From Aeromicrobium sp. Root495 (GTDB lineage: Bacteria > Actinomycetota > Actinomycetes > Propionibacteriales > Nocardioidaceae): DNA of 64,000 bases. Where the stretch lies: assembly GCF_001426755.1 (NCBI RefSeq), contig NZ_LMFJ01000001.1, forward strand, positions 42,634 through 106,633. The letters run 5' to 3'. The notes beneath the pieces are model-generated. The model had not been told where the DNA came from. It searched no databases and was given only the letters and a program-made list of their open reading frames with translations. The position numbers and the translations under genes are program-made. Below are positions 52,016 through 60,066 of the stretch, in pieces (positions within the stretch are counted from its first letter, which is position 1; every line of letters begins with the position of its first letter).

Positions 52016-52984
52016 ATGCGTGCAGGCACCCGCTCGACGGTGACGGCGGCGGTCCTCGTGGTGGTCGTCCTGGGGCAGGCCCTGGTGGTCTGGAGCCTCG
52101 CCGCCGGACGCCCGTCACTGCACCACGCCGACGTCGTCGTGGCCGGCCCCGACGCCGTCGCCCGGCTCGCGGCCGACGACCTCCGTGAGCGCGGCGGCGG
52201 TCGCCTGGACGCGGTTGCGGTGGCCTCGACGCGGGACGCCGAGCGAGCCGTGGCCGACGGTCGTGCGGTCGCCGGCTACGTGATCGACCTCCGCGACGAC
52301 CGCACCCGCGTGCTCCTGTCAGCGGCCAACGGCGGCCGCCTCGACGCGCAGCTCCGCGACCAGGGACTCGACGTCCTGGCGCGCTACACCTCCACGCACG
52401 ACGTCGCCTACGTCGGCGAGCCGCCGGGCGAAGGGCCGTCACGCGGGCTCGTGCGGACCTCGGTCCTCGCGGCCGTGGTCCTCGGCTGGTTGCTCGCGAT
52501 CGTCGCGACCGTCCGGGCGGGCCCCGTCGACGACACCTTCCTGGCCGGGCTGGGCCGGGTCGCCCGCCTGGCAGCGGGCTCGGTGGGGCTGGGGGTCGTG
52601 GCGCTCGTCGTCGGCCTCGCCGCAGGCGCCGGGCCGTGGCTCGGTGTCGTCGTGGCGGCGTCTGCGCTCGTCGCGGCCGTCACCACCACGGCCCTGGAGA
52701 GTCTGCTGGGCGTGTACGGGATCGCGGTCGCGACCTTCTTGTTCGTCCTGTCCGCGGGGCCGCTGCTGACCGGGGCGGCCACCGAGATGCTCCCCGACCC
52801 ATGGTCGGGGCTGACGCCCTACCTGCTGCACGGCGGTGCGCTCGACGCCGCGGACGGCCTGGTCCTCGGACTCCACCACCGAGGCCTGCACGGCGCCGCG
52901 GTCCTCCTGGTGTGGGTGGTCGGCTCGGTGCTGACGCTCACGGTGGCCCGCCGGGAACGGCAGCGCGCCGGGGTGGAGCTCTAG
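52016..52984 (+). CDS. Membrane protein, ABC-2-permease-like
   Basis: A 322-residue protein: one N-terminal helix (residues 10-30), an extracytoplasmic domain to about 135 (VVVAGPDAVARLAADDLRERGGG), and then five or six helices including VLAAVVLGWLLAIVATVRAG and GIAVATFLFVLSAGPLLTGAA. The layout resembles YhgE/ABC-2-type permeases, but no ATPase is nearby. TACGCT lies 7 nt before the ATG. Its TAG stop shares a CTAG with the convergent gene. Confidence 0.7.
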   Translation: MRAGTRSTVTAAVLVVVVLGQALVVWSLAAGRPSLHHADVVVAGPDAVARLAADDLRERGGGRLDAVAVASTRDAERAVADGRAVAGYVIDLRDDRTRVLLSAANGGRLDAQLRDQGLDVLARYTSTHDVAYVGEPPGEGPSRGLVRTSVLAAVVLGWLLAIVATVRAGPVDDTFLAGLGRVARLAAGSVGLGVVALVVGLAAGAGPWLGVVVAASALVAAVTTTALESLLGVYGIAVATFLFVLSAGPLLTGAATEMLPDPWSGLTPYLLHGGALDAADGLVLGLHHRGLHGAAVLLVWVVGSVLTLTVARRERQRAGVEL

Positions 52985-53292
52985 TCGATGCTCCAGCGCT
53001 CGAGGAACTCGTCCTCGGTGAGCTCCTCCAGCTGGGCCCGCACGTGGGCCACCTGGATGGCCGTCTCCTCGGACCCGTGCACCGCCACGCGCAGCACCTC
53101 GGACGCGTCGTCGCGCCGACGAACGACCACGTCGCCGAACGAGGGCTCGTCGAGGACCCCGAGGCCGGCGGCGTAGACGCGCAGCGGCAGGGTGGCGACC
53201 CGAAGGACGCGTCGGCGCCGGGAGGTGGGTGCCTCCACGGACACCGTGAGGACCGCGCCCGCCAGGGGCTCCTCGTCCGCGACCGACGTCAT
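52981..53292 (-). CDS. Conserved hypothetical protein
   Basis: A 103-residue protein, beta-rich in the middle (GDVVVRRRDDASEVLRVAVHGSEETAIQVAHVRAQLEELTEDEFLERWSI). The basic patch SRRRRVLRVATLPLRVYAAGLGVLDE could touch nucleic acid or membrane. I do not recognise a family. It follows the NYN nuclease gene by 14 bp and probably shares its message. Confidence 0.65.
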   Translation of the reverse strand: MTSVADEEPLAGAVLTVSVEAPTSRRRRVLRVATLPLRVYAAGLGVLDEPSFGDVVVRRRDDASEVLRVAVHGSEETAIQVAHVRAQLEELTEDEFLERWSID

Positions 53293-53306
53293 GACAGGGC
53301 TCCCGC

Positions 53307-53855
53307 TCAGAGGAACTGGAGCGGGTCGAACTCGTCGATCGCGATGACGCGCAGGCGAGGCAGCTCGGTGTTGAAGGCCCGGACGTCGTACTCGAGGTCG
53401 TAGAGCTCGAGGCCGCGGTCGGCCAGGCCGGCCCACGCGCCGTTGCGCAGCTCGTTGAACGCGATGAGCCCCGTGCGGCGCGACCCCAGGAGGTCGGTCA
53501 TCTGGGGGATGAAGTCGCCGTCGCCACTGGCCAGCAGGACGTCGCCGTCGCGCTCCTTGAGCGCCTCGAGCGTGCGCTGGATGGCGATGTCGACGACCTT
53601 CTGGTCCGGCGAGCCCGACAGCGGGATGGGCTTGTAGCCCAGTGCCGTGAGGGCCTGCACGAACGACATGGGCATCTCGCCGTTGACGGCCAGGAAGAAC
53701 AGTCCGGAGACGGGCTGGTCCCACAGGTCCTCGGCCCACGTGAGCAGACGGTCCCACCGCGGCCGCTCCTGGGGCTGTGGCCGCCGGGCCAGGATGGACT
53801 GTCCGAGCGTGGCGTCGATGTTCTCACCGTCGACGAGCACGTAGGTCTGGGCCAT
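53307..53855 (-). CDS. NYN domain (PIN-like) nuclease, LabA/DUF88 family
   Basis: A 182-residue PIN-like RNase: YVLVDGENIDATLG at the N-terminus supplies the first acidic metal ligands, KVVDIAIQRTLEAL the next, and DVLLASGDGDFIPQMTDLL the last. These acidic residues bind Mg2+ in the family. Targets are RNA, though not known here. ATG 53855 has TAAGGT 7 nt upstream on its strand; the frame is open seven codons further. Confidence 0.9.
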   Translation of the reverse strand: MAQTYVLVDGENIDATLGQSILARRPQPQERPRWDRLLTWAEDLWDQPVSGLFFLAVNGEMPMSFVQALTALGYKPIPLSGSPDQKVVDIAIQRTLEALKERDGDVLLASGDGDFIPQMTDLLGSRRTGLIAFNELRNGAWAGLADRGLELYDLEYDVRAFNTELPRLRVIAIDEFDPLQFL

Positions 53856-53929
53856 GCTCAGGACCTTACTGCCCATCCGGCCCGGTGGCTGGCCAGTGCC
53901 GACGCGGCGACCGGGTCAGGGCCTCGACC

Positions 53930-54685
53930 TCACTGGGCGGCGTAGCCGCCGTCGACGAGGTGGTAGCTCCCCGTGATGAAGGAGGCGGCGTCGGAGACCA
54001 GGAACGCGGTCAGCGCGGCGACCTCGTCGACCGTGCCCAGGCGGCCGAGTGCGTGCTTGGCCGCCAGGCCCGCCTGGGCCTCGGCGTCGAGGTTGGCCTC
54101 GAGCAGCGGGGTCGTGATGAAGCCGGGGCCCACGGCCGTGACGCGGACGCCGTCGGCGGCGTGCTCGAGGGCGGCGTTCTTGGTGAGGCCGAGGAGCGCG
54201 TGCTTGGACGTGACGTAGGCAGACGAGCCGGCGATGCCGACCGAGCCGAGCACCGAGGCCATGTTGACGATGGCGCCGCCACCATGGGACGCCATCGCGG
54301 GGATCTGCGCCTTCATCGAGTAGAAGACGCCGCTGAGGTTCACGTCGATGACCTTGCGCCAGGCGTCCTCGGGGTACTCGGCCACCGGGGCGGGAGGTCC
54401 GCCCACTCCGGCGTTGTTCACGGCGATGCGCAGCGGCGCGAGCTCCTCGGCGGCCGCGACGGCTGCGCGGGCCACCTCGGGGTCGGACGCGTCGCCGACG
54501 AAGGCCGCGGCGGTGCCGCCGGCGGTCAGGATCTCCTGGGTCACGGCCTCGGCCGCGGACGGGTCGAGGTCGTGCACGAGCACGGCCGCACCGTTCTGGG
54601 CCAGCAGCAGGGCCACGCCGCGCCCGATCCCTGATCCTGCTCCGGTCACGATCGCGGACCGGTCTGCCACGTCATAGGTCGCCAT
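53930..54685 (-). CDS. Short-chain dehydrogenase/reductase
   Basis: A 251-residue classical SDR: IVTGAGSGIGRGVALLLAQNG, VHDLDPSAAE (Asp suggests NAD), IAVNNAGVGGPP, and the catalytic SVLGSVGIAGSSAYVTSKHALLGL with Tyr and Lys intact. The C-terminal VDGGYAAQ is typical. It may oxidise a small alcohol. It is divergent from a TetR gene with a palindrome TCCGACA-GG-TGTCGGA just upstream. Confidence 0.91.
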   Translation of the reverse strand: MATYDVADRSAIVTGAGSGIGRGVALLLAQNGAAVLVHDLDPSAAEAVTQEILTAGGTAAAFVGDASDPEVARAAVAAAEELAPLRIAVNNAGVGGPPAPVAEYPEDAWRKVIDVNLSGVFYSMKAQIPAMASHGGGAIVNMASVLGSVGIAGSSAYVTSKHALLGLTKNAALEHAADGVRVTAVGPGFITTPLLEANLDAEAQAGLAAKHALGRLGTVDEVAALTAFLVSDAASFITGSYHLVDGGYAAQ

Positions 54686-54705
54686 GATGTTCTCCTTCGT
54701 CGTTG

Positions 54706-54721
54706 TCCGACAGGTGTCGGA
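54706..54721. promoter_or_regulatory. Candidate TetR operator between SDR and TetR genes
   Basis: TCCGACA-GG-TGTCGGA is a perfect 7-bp inverted repeat with a 2-bp spacer. A further half-site ACGTCGGA lies at 54737-54744, close to the tetR start. Confidence 0.6.
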
Positions 54722-54784
54722 GTTCTAATACTACAAACGTCGGATAGCCTGACGCCATTCCCCCGATCAACGAGGTGGTGCACC

Positions 54785-55372
54785 GTGGACGTCCGACGCA
54801 GGCGCAGCCGTGACCGGCTGCATCGTGCTGTGCTCGAGCTCGCCCGCACGTCGCCCGTCTCGGAGCTCACGGTCACGCAGGTGGCGAGGGCGGCCGGAGT
54901 CCACCGCTCCACGTTCTACGAGCACGCCGACTCGACCACCGACCTCCTGCAGGCGGCCCTCCTGTCCGAGCTCGACGCGCTCCGCGCCGACCTGCTCGCC
55001 GACCCCTCGGCCGCTGCAGTGCACCAGGTGACGAGGGGCGTCCTCGAGCACGTGCGCACGCACGCACCGATCTACCGCCGCGGCCTCGCGTCGGACGCCG
55101 GCTCGGCGGCGCTCCACGGGATGTTGTCGGAGCACTTCCTGGAGTCGTCGCGTCAGGTGCTGCGGTCCGGCCGGCTCCGGGTGCCGCTCCACCTCGAGGG
55201 TGAGCCGGACGGCGTGACGGCCGACGCGGCCGCACGCTTCGTGGCCTCCGGCACCGTCGGGGTCATCCAGGCCTGGCTGGAACGGGCAGGCGAGCCCGAC
55301 GTCGCGAGCTTCGAGGCTCTCTACGACGCGCTCGTGCCCGACTGGTGGCTCGTGGGCGCCCGCGCTGAGTAG
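54785..55372 (+). CDS. TetR/AcrR family regulator
   Basis: A 195-residue regulator: RDRLHRAVLELARTSPVSELTVTQVARAAGVHRSTFYEHADSTTDLLQAAL is the DNA-binding part near the N-terminus, the rest a helical ligand domain. It is divergent from the SDR gene and probably represses it through the operator at 54706. The GTG start is 99 bp from the SDR start. The TAG stop doubles as part of the TAGGCT -10 box of the next gene. Confidence 0.9.
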   Translation: MDVRRRRSRDRLHRAVLELARTSPVSELTVTQVARAAGVHRSTFYEHADSTTDLLQAALLSELDALRADLLADPSAAAVHQVTRGVLEHVRTHAPIYRRGLASDAGSAALHGMLSEHFLESSRQVLRSGRLRVPLHLEGEPDGVTADAAARFVASGTVGVIQAWLERAGEPDVASFEALYDALVPDWWLVGARAE

Positions 55373-55382
55373 GCTCCGGCCC

Positions 55383-55724
55383 ATGAGCGACGACTGGCGT
55401 GACGACCTGGTCCGGACCGTGCGCGACCTCGTCCACGAGGCCGTGCCGGGCGTGGACGAGGAGGCCAAGTGGAAGAAGGCCTCCAACCCCGACGGCGTGC
55501 CGACCTTCTCCAGGTCCGGCCTCATCTGCACCGTCGAGACGTACAAGGACAAGGTGAAGGTGACCTTCGCCAAGGGGGCCTCGGTGCCCGACCCGACGTC
55601 GGTCTTCAACGCGAGCCTCGACGCCGGGACCCGTCGCGCGGTCGACCTCTTCGGCCCTGACGACCTGCGTGCGGACGACTTCGTCGCGGTCGTGAAGGCC
55701 GCCGCCGCCCTGAACGAGGCCTGA
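55383..55724 (+). CDS. DUF1801 domain protein
   Basis: A 113-residue protein of the YdhG/DUF1801 fold: LVRTVRDLVHEAVPGVDEEAKWKKASNPDGVPTFSRSGLICTVETYKDKVKVTFAKGA, ending DDFVAVVKAAAALN. The family is cytoplasmic with unknown role. TAGGCT at 55370-55375, overlapping the tetR stop, lies 7 nt before the ATG, so it is likely leaderless. Confidence 0.88.
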   Translation: MSDDWRDDLVRTVRDLVHEAVPGVDEEAKWKKASNPDGVPTFSRSGLICTVETYKDKVKVTFAKGASVPDPTSVFNASLDAGTRRAVDLFGPDDLRADDFVAVVKAAAALNEA

Positions 55725-55726
55725 CC

Positions 55727-56044
55727 GTGGCCGACGGTCAGGACGGTGCCGCCGAGCTGCGGCTGTGCTGCCTGCTCTGGGCATTGCCGGGTCGCCGACA
55801 GGCCATGGCCGACTACGAGGACGCTGTCCTCGCGCTCGTGCCGGAGCACGGAGGAACCGTGCTGCAGCGGGTGCTGTCGACCGACGAGGACGGGAGTGGG
55901 ACGCCCGACGAGGTGCAGCTGTTCCGGTTCCCCGACCGCGCAGCCCTCGACGGCTTCATGGCGGACCCACGACGGCTCGCGCTCGCCCCGCAGCGTGACG
56001 CCAGCGTCGCGCGGACGCAGCTCTTCGCAGTGGGCGAGCGCTAG
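55727..56044 (+). CDS. Small dimeric alpha/beta-barrel protein (DUF1330-like)
   Basis: A 105-residue protein: LRLCCLLWALPGRRQAMADYEDAVLALVPEHGGTVLQRVLSTDEDG, then EVQLFRFPDRAALDGFMADPRRLAL. The strand-helix-strand pattern is that of ferredoxin-like dimeric barrels. No catalytic motif is recognisable. GTG start 2 nt after the DUF1801 stop; co-transcription is likely. Confidence 0.7.
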   Translation: MADGQDGAAELRLCCLLWALPGRRQAMADYEDAVLALVPEHGGTVLQRVLSTDEDGSGTPDEVQLFRFPDRAALDGFMADPRRLALAPQRDASVARTQLFAVGER

Positions 56045-56361
56045 TCCGAGACTCCTTCGTCGAGCGCCTCCAGCTCCGCCAGGGCGGAACGCGCCTGGTC
56101 GAGGCGCTCCTGCTCGCTGCGGTCCCACCACCGCTCGCCGCGCTCCCCGAGTCCGCGCTTGGCCAGCCCCACCCGCTCACGCGCCCGGGAGACTGCGGCG
56201 TCGTCGCCGGACCGCTTCGCGGTCCTGACGCCCGAGCGCCCGCGGCCGAGGTGCGCCTTCAGCGCCTCGACGACGTCGTCCGGGAGGCTCGGGTCGGTGC
56301 GCCGCCAGCGTCGTCCGTCGACGACGAGCCAGCGCTCGTCGTCGTGGGGATCGTCGGCCAT
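56041..56361 (-). CDS. Conserved hypothetical protein (often named biopolymer transporter Tol)
   Basis: A 106-residue soluble, highly charged protein. DDERWLVVDGRRWRRTDPSLPDDVVEALKAHLGRGRSGVR matches a widespread actinobacterial family that databases sometimes label biopolymer transporter Tol without evidence; the C-terminal half is helical with many Arg and Glu (RARERVGLAKRGLGERGERWWDRSEQERLDQARSAL). Its TAG stop shares a CTAG with the convergent gene. Confidence 0.75.
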   Translation of the reverse strand: MADDPHDDERWLVVDGRRWRRTDPSLPDDVVEALKAHLGRGRSGVRTAKRSGDDAAVSRARERVGLAKRGLGERGERWWDRSEQERLDQARSALAELEALDEGVSD

Positions 56362-56408
56362 GCCCTCATCGCACCTGCCGCGGGTGCCGGGCGCAACCCG
56401 GCGTCCGC

Positions 56409-56771
56409 TCAGGCCTCGTGCGGCTCCAGGGAGACCGCACGGTCGTCCTCGTCCCAGACCACGCGCAGGACCGACGTGACGGCGTCGCGGTCGACGGGGC
56501 CGAAGACGTGTGGGAACAGCACGTCGGTGGAGACGCCCTCGGGCGGTGCCGGGTGCGCCGCCTCGAGGACCACGTCGGACCGGAGGGCGTCCGCGTCGAT
56601 CACGAGCGCGAGCAGGGGGCGGGGTGCGCCGCGATAGAACGCGTTGGCGACGGCCAGGGCGACGGACTCGTCACCGGCGCAGTGCACGAACCCCTCCTCG
56701 GCGAGGCTGGCCGGCGCGTAGGGCTGGGACGGGTCGCGGGACCAGTCGACGAGCGGGACCAGGTGGATCAC
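56409..56771 (-). CDS. DUF952 domain protein
   Basis: A 120-residue protein of the DUF952 family: IHLVPLVDWSRDPSQPYAPASLAEEGFVHCAGDESVALAVANAFYRG, then LVIDADALRSDVVLEAAHP and FPHVFGPVDRDAVTSVLRV. The HC and H residues form the conserved site. Related to ADP-ribosyl-type folds; function unknown. GTG 56771 overlaps the MarR stop (GTGA), so it is co-expressed with that regulator. Confidence 0.87.
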   Translation of the reverse strand: MIHLVPLVDWSRDPSQPYAPASLAEEGFVHCAGDESVALAVANAFYRGAPRPLLALVIDADALRSDVVLEAAHPAPPEGVSTDVLFPHVFGPVDRDAVTSVLRVVWDEDDRAVSLEPHEA

Positions 56772-57214
56772 GAGGGCGCCTCCTGCAGGGACCGGAGCAT
56801 GCTCCCCAGGATCCTCGACGCGCCGGCCCGCTCGTCCGCTGTCAGGCCGCCCACCATCCTGAGCTCGACGGACCGGACCGCCTCGGTCGCCTGCGCGAGG
56901 CTGCGTCGGCCGCTCGGCGTGAGCTGCGTCGGGAGGACCCTGCCGACGGCCGCCTCGGCCGGGCGGGTGACGAAGCCGTCGCGCTCGAGGGCCTGGAGGA
57001 GCACGTTCATCGACTGGCGGGTGACGAACGCGCCCCGCGCCAGCTCGGAGCCCGAGAGGCCGGGTCGCTGTGACAGCAGCTCGAGGCACGAGTAGTGCGT
57101 GATGGTCATCCCGAGCGGCCGCAGGACGTCCTCCATCGCGGCGCGCAGCGCGCTCGAGGCCTGCTTCAGCAGGTACCCCAGCGATGTGTCCAGGTCGATG
57201 CCGCCTTGACTCAT
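56768..57214 (-). CDS. MarR family transcriptional regulator
   Basis: A 148-residue winged-helix repressor: MTITHYSCLELLSQRPGLSGSELARGAFVTRQSMNVLLQALERDGFVTRP holds the recognition helix, followed by the wing GRVLPTQLTPSGRR. It is divergent from the VOC gene at 57280. Two perfect copies of a palindrome fill the 65-bp gap, one overlapping its own start codon, so strong self-repression is expected. Confidence 0.92.
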   Translation of the reverse strand: MSQGGIDLDTSLGYLLKQASSALRAAMEDVLRPLGMTITHYSCLELLSQRPGLSGSELARGAFVTRQSMNVLLQALERDGFVTRPAEAAVGRVLPTQLTPSGRRSLAQATEAVRSVELRMVGGLTADERAGASRILGSMLRSLQEAPS

Positions 57215-57230
57215 GTCAGTAGTCTGACAT
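57213..57230. promoter_or_regulatory. MarR operator 1
   Basis: ATGTCAG-TAGT-CTGACAT, a perfect 7-bp inverted repeat, overlapping the first codon of the marR gene. Same sequence arms as operator 2, whose start is 28 bp away. Confidence 0.75.
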
Positions 57231-57240
57231 ACATTCAGCG

Positions 57241-57258
57241 ATGTCAGATAACTGACAT
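57241..57258. promoter_or_regulatory. MarR operator 2
   Basis: ATGTCAG-ATAA-CTGACAT, identical arms to operator 1, 22 bp upstream of the VOC start codon. The spacing between the two sites is close to three helical turns, so two dimers could bind on roughly one face. Confidence 0.75.
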
Positions 57259-57279
57259 CAAGGCGAAGGAGCCATACCC

Positions 57280-57648
57280 ATGCCGGTCACCGGTCCCGAC
57301 TTCATCTCCCTCCAGGCGCGCGACCTCGGCGCCTCGCAGGCGTTCTACGAGCAGTACCTCGGCCTGGTCCGCTCGCCGGCCGGGCCGCCCCACGCGGTGG
57401 TGTTCCAGACCGAGCCCATCGCCTTCGCCCTGCGGGACCTCGTGCCCGGCACCGACCTCTCGTCCGTGTCCCAGCCCGGCATCGGTGCCGCGCTGTGGTT
57501 CCACGCCACCGGCGTCCAGGAGATCCATGACGCGCTCCTCGCCGACGGGCACACGATCGTGGCCGAGCCGGTGGACGGGCCCTTCGGGCGGACCTTCACC
57601 TTCGCCGACCCCGACGGGTACCACGTGACGCTCCACGACCGGGCCTGA
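57280..57648 (+). CDS. VOC (glyoxalase/bleomycin-resistance) family protein
   Basis: A 122-residue VOC protein: DFISLQARDLGASQAFYEQYLGLVRSP, VVFQTEPIAFALRD, ALWFHATGVQEIHDALLADGHTI and FTFADPDGYHVTLHD. The absence of His in the first strand suggests no full metal site. It is probably under the divergent MarR; GAAGGAG precedes the ATG. A detoxification or binding role is likely. Confidence 0.88.
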   Translation: MPVTGPDFISLQARDLGASQAFYEQYLGLVRSPAGPPHAVVFQTEPIAFALRDLVPGTDLSSVSQPGIGAALWFHATGVQEIHDALLADGHTIVAEPVDGPFGRTFTFADPDGYHVTLHDRA

Positions 57649-57660
57649 GCGCGGGGCGCT

Positions 57661-57676
57661 CGTGACTGCGATCACG
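57661..57676. promoter_or_regulatory. Crp/GlxR-like palindrome upstream of the YdeP-type gene
   Basis: CGTGA-N6-TCACG is a perfect palindrome with Crp-type spacing. A TAGGGT -10 box at 57695-57700 puts the transcript start near 57707, so the site centre is at about -38, close to the class II activator position. Confidence 0.5.
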
Positions 57677-57738
57677 CTCGGCGGCTCCGCGACGTAGGGT
57701 TGGATCGGCGGCGTCCCCACGGCCCCCAGGAGGCTCGC

Positions 57739-60066
57739 ATGACGGATCGTTCCACGCGTCCTACGGACGACCGGGTCGAGGCCCCGGGCTTCGGCACGGC
57801 CGACGAGAGCACGCTCGAGGTGCACGGGCCCAAGGAGGCGGCCGCCGGCGTGACGGCCGTCCGGGTGGCCATGCAGCGGACCGTCGGCCACATGGGCGCG
57901 GCCCGCTCGGCCCAGGCGCTGCTGAAGCTCAACCAGGCCGACGGCTTCGACTGCATGAGCTGCGCCTGGCCCGACCCCGACCCCGACCACCGGCACTCCG
58001 CCGAGTTCTGCGAGAACGGCGCGAAGGCCGTGGCGGAGGAGGGCACCAAGGCCCGTGCCACGCCCGAGTTCTTCGCCCGTCACTCCGTGGCCGACCTCGA
58101 CTCCCACGACGAGCACTGGCTGGGACAGGCCGGGCGGATCACTCACCCCATGGTGAAGCGGCCCGGGGCCACGCACTACGAGCCGATCGAGTGGGACGAC
58201 GCGTTCACGCTCGTGGCCCAGGAGCTCGATGCGCTCGACTCGCCCGACGAGGCCGTCTTCTACACCTCCGGCCGGGCCTCCAACGAGGCTGCCTTCGTCT
58301 ACCAGCTGTTCGTCCGGGCCCTCGGCACCAACAACCTGCCGGACTGCTCCAACATGTGCCACGAGTCCACGAGCGTGGCGCTGGGGGAGTCCATCGGCAT
58401 CGGCAAGGGCAGCGTGAGCCTGCGCGACCTCTACGACGCCGAGCTCATCGTGATCGCCGGGCAGAACCCAGGCACCAACCACCCGCGCATGCTGTCCGCG
58501 CTGGAGACGGCCAAGCGGCGCGGGGCGAAGATCATCTCGATCAACCCGCTGCGCGAGGCCGGCCTGGTGAACTTCCGCAACCCGCAGAAGCCGCGAGGTG
58601 TGGTGGGCGGCGGCACCGATCTCGCCGACCTGTTCCTGCCCATCAAGGTCAACGGCGACCTGGCCCTGTTCCAGGCGCTCGGCTCGCTCCTCGTGGAGTG
58701 GGACGCGCTCGACCACGACTTCATCGCCGAGCACACGCAGGGCTTCGAGGCCTGGGCGGAGCACGTGCGCGCCGTCGACTGGGACGTCGTGGAGCGGGCC
58801 ACCGGGCTGAGCCGCGCGCAGGTGGTCGAGGCCGCGGAGATGATCCGGGACTCCAAGGCCACCATCTACTGCTGGGCCATGGGTCTCACGCAGCACCGCA
58901 ACTCCGTGGCCACGGTCAAGGAGGTCGTGAACCTCGCGCTCGTGCGCGGCGACATCGGCAAGCGCGGCGCCGGGGTCTGTCCCGTGCGCGGGCACTCCAA
59001 CGTCCAGGGCGACCGCACCATGGGCATCTACGAGAAGCCCGACGAGGAGCTGCTCGACGCCCTGCAGGCCGAGTTCGGCTTCGAGCCCCCGCGCAGGCAC
59101 GGACTCGACGTCGTCGACTCCATCCGCGCCATGCGCGACGGCAAGGTCAAGGTCTTCGTGGGTCTCGGCGGCAACTTCCTGCACGCTGCGCCCGACACCG
59201 CCGTCACGGCCGAGGCGTTGCGCGGCACGTCCCTGACCGTCCAGATCTCCACCAAGATCAACCGCTCGCACCTCGTCACGGGTGGGACGGCGCTCATCCT
59301 GCCCACCATGGGACGCACCGAGAAGGACGTGACCGAGGCCGGCGAGCAGTTCGTCACGGTCGAGGACTCCATGTCGTCGGTCCACTCGTCGCGGGGCGTG
59401 CTGGACCCGGCTTCGGAGCACCTGCGCAGCGAGGTGGCCATCGTGGCCGGCCTGGCCCGCGCCGCGCTACGCGAGTCCGACGGCACCGACCGTCACGGCA
59501 TCGGGTGGGACGACATGGCGGTGGACTACGACGTCGTCCGCGACCACGCCTCCCGGGTCGTCCATGGCTTCGGCGACTTCAGCGCGCGGGCCGACCGGCC
59601 CGGCGGGTTCGTCCTGCCGCACCCTCCGCGCGACTCACGGACGTTCCGGACGGCGAGCGGGAAGGCCGAGATCGCGGTGTCGCCCATGGACGTGCTGCAC
59701 GTCCCTGAGGGCCACCTCGTGCTGCAGACCCTGCGGAGCCACGACCAGTACAACACCACCATCTACGGGTTCTCCGACCGTTACCGCGGGATCGAGGGCG
59801 GGCGCCGGGTCGTGTTCGTGCACCGTGACGACATCTTCGCGCTGGGCCTGGAGGACGGCGACCACGTCGATCTCCACGCCGTGTGGGACGACGACCGCGA
59901 GCGTGTGGCGCCGCGGTTCCGCGTCGTCGCCTACGAAACCCCGCGGGGATCGGCGGCGGCCTACTACCCCGAGACCAACCCGCTCGTGCCGCTCGACTCG
60001 GTGGCGGTGGGCAGCAACACGCCCACCTCCAAGTCCGTCATCGTCCGGCTCGTCCCGTGCGCCTGA
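57739..60066 (+). CDS. FdhF/YdeP-type molybdopterin oxidoreductase
   Basis: A 775-residue member of the DMSO reductase superfamily. FDCMSCAWPDPDPDH near residues 70-85 carries Cys72 and Cys75; FYTSGRASNEAAFVYQLFVRALGTNNLPDCSNMCHES places Cys207 at the molybdenum, in place of selenocysteine; GQNPGTNHPRML and the C-terminal NTTIYGFSDRYRG and YYPETNPLVPL bind the bis-MGD cofactor. No iron-sulfur partner is nearby, so it is likely a soluble YdeP-like enzyme of unknown substrate rather than a respiratory formate dehydrogenase. AGGAGG precedes ATG 57739. Confidence 0.93.
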   Translation: MTDRSTRPTDDRVEAPGFGTADESTLEVHGPKEAAAGVTAVRVAMQRTVGHMGAARSAQALLKLNQADGFDCMSCAWPDPDPDHRHSAEFCENGAKAVAEEGTKARATPEFFARHSVADLDSHDEHWLGQAGRITHPMVKRPGATHYEPIEWDDAFTLVAQELDALDSPDEAVFYTSGRASNEAAFVYQLFVRALGTNNLPDCSNMCHESTSVALGESIGIGKGSVSLRDLYDAELIVIAGQNPGTNHPRMLSALETAKRRGAKIISINPLREAGLVNFRNPQKPRGVVGGGTDLADLFLPIKVNGDLALFQALGSLLVEWDALDHDFIAEHTQGFEAWAEHVRAVDWDVVERATGLSRAQVVEAAEMIRDSKATIYCWAMGLTQHRNSVATVKEVVNLALVRGDIGKRGAGVCPVRGHSNVQGDRTMGIYEKPDEELLDALQAEFGFEPPRRHGLDVVDSIRAMRDGKVKVFVGLGGNFLHAAPDTAVTAEALRGTSLTVQISTKINRSHLVTGGTALILPTMGRTEKDVTEAGEQFVTVEDSMSSVHSSRGVLDPASEHLRSEVAIVAGLARAALRESDGTDRHGIGWDDMAVDYDVVRDHASRVVHGFGDFSARADRPGGFVLPHPPRDSRTFRTASGKAEIAVSPMDVLHVPEGHLVLQTLRSHDQYNTTIYGFSDRYRGIEGGRRVVFVHRDDIFALGLEDGDHVDLHAVWDDDRERVAPRFRVVAYETPRGSAAAYYPETNPLVPLDSVAVGSNTPTSKSVIVRLVPCA

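Noticed and set aside
57244-59421. A 725-codon open frame antisense to the YdeP-type gene
   Set aside because: Shadow of the molybdoenzyme gene; His/Asp/Gly/Val-rich translation with no family features.
57739-60066. Possible selenocysteine enzyme
   Set aside because: The residue at the molybdenum is a plain Cys (TGC, residue 207) and no in-frame TGA lies inside the gene.
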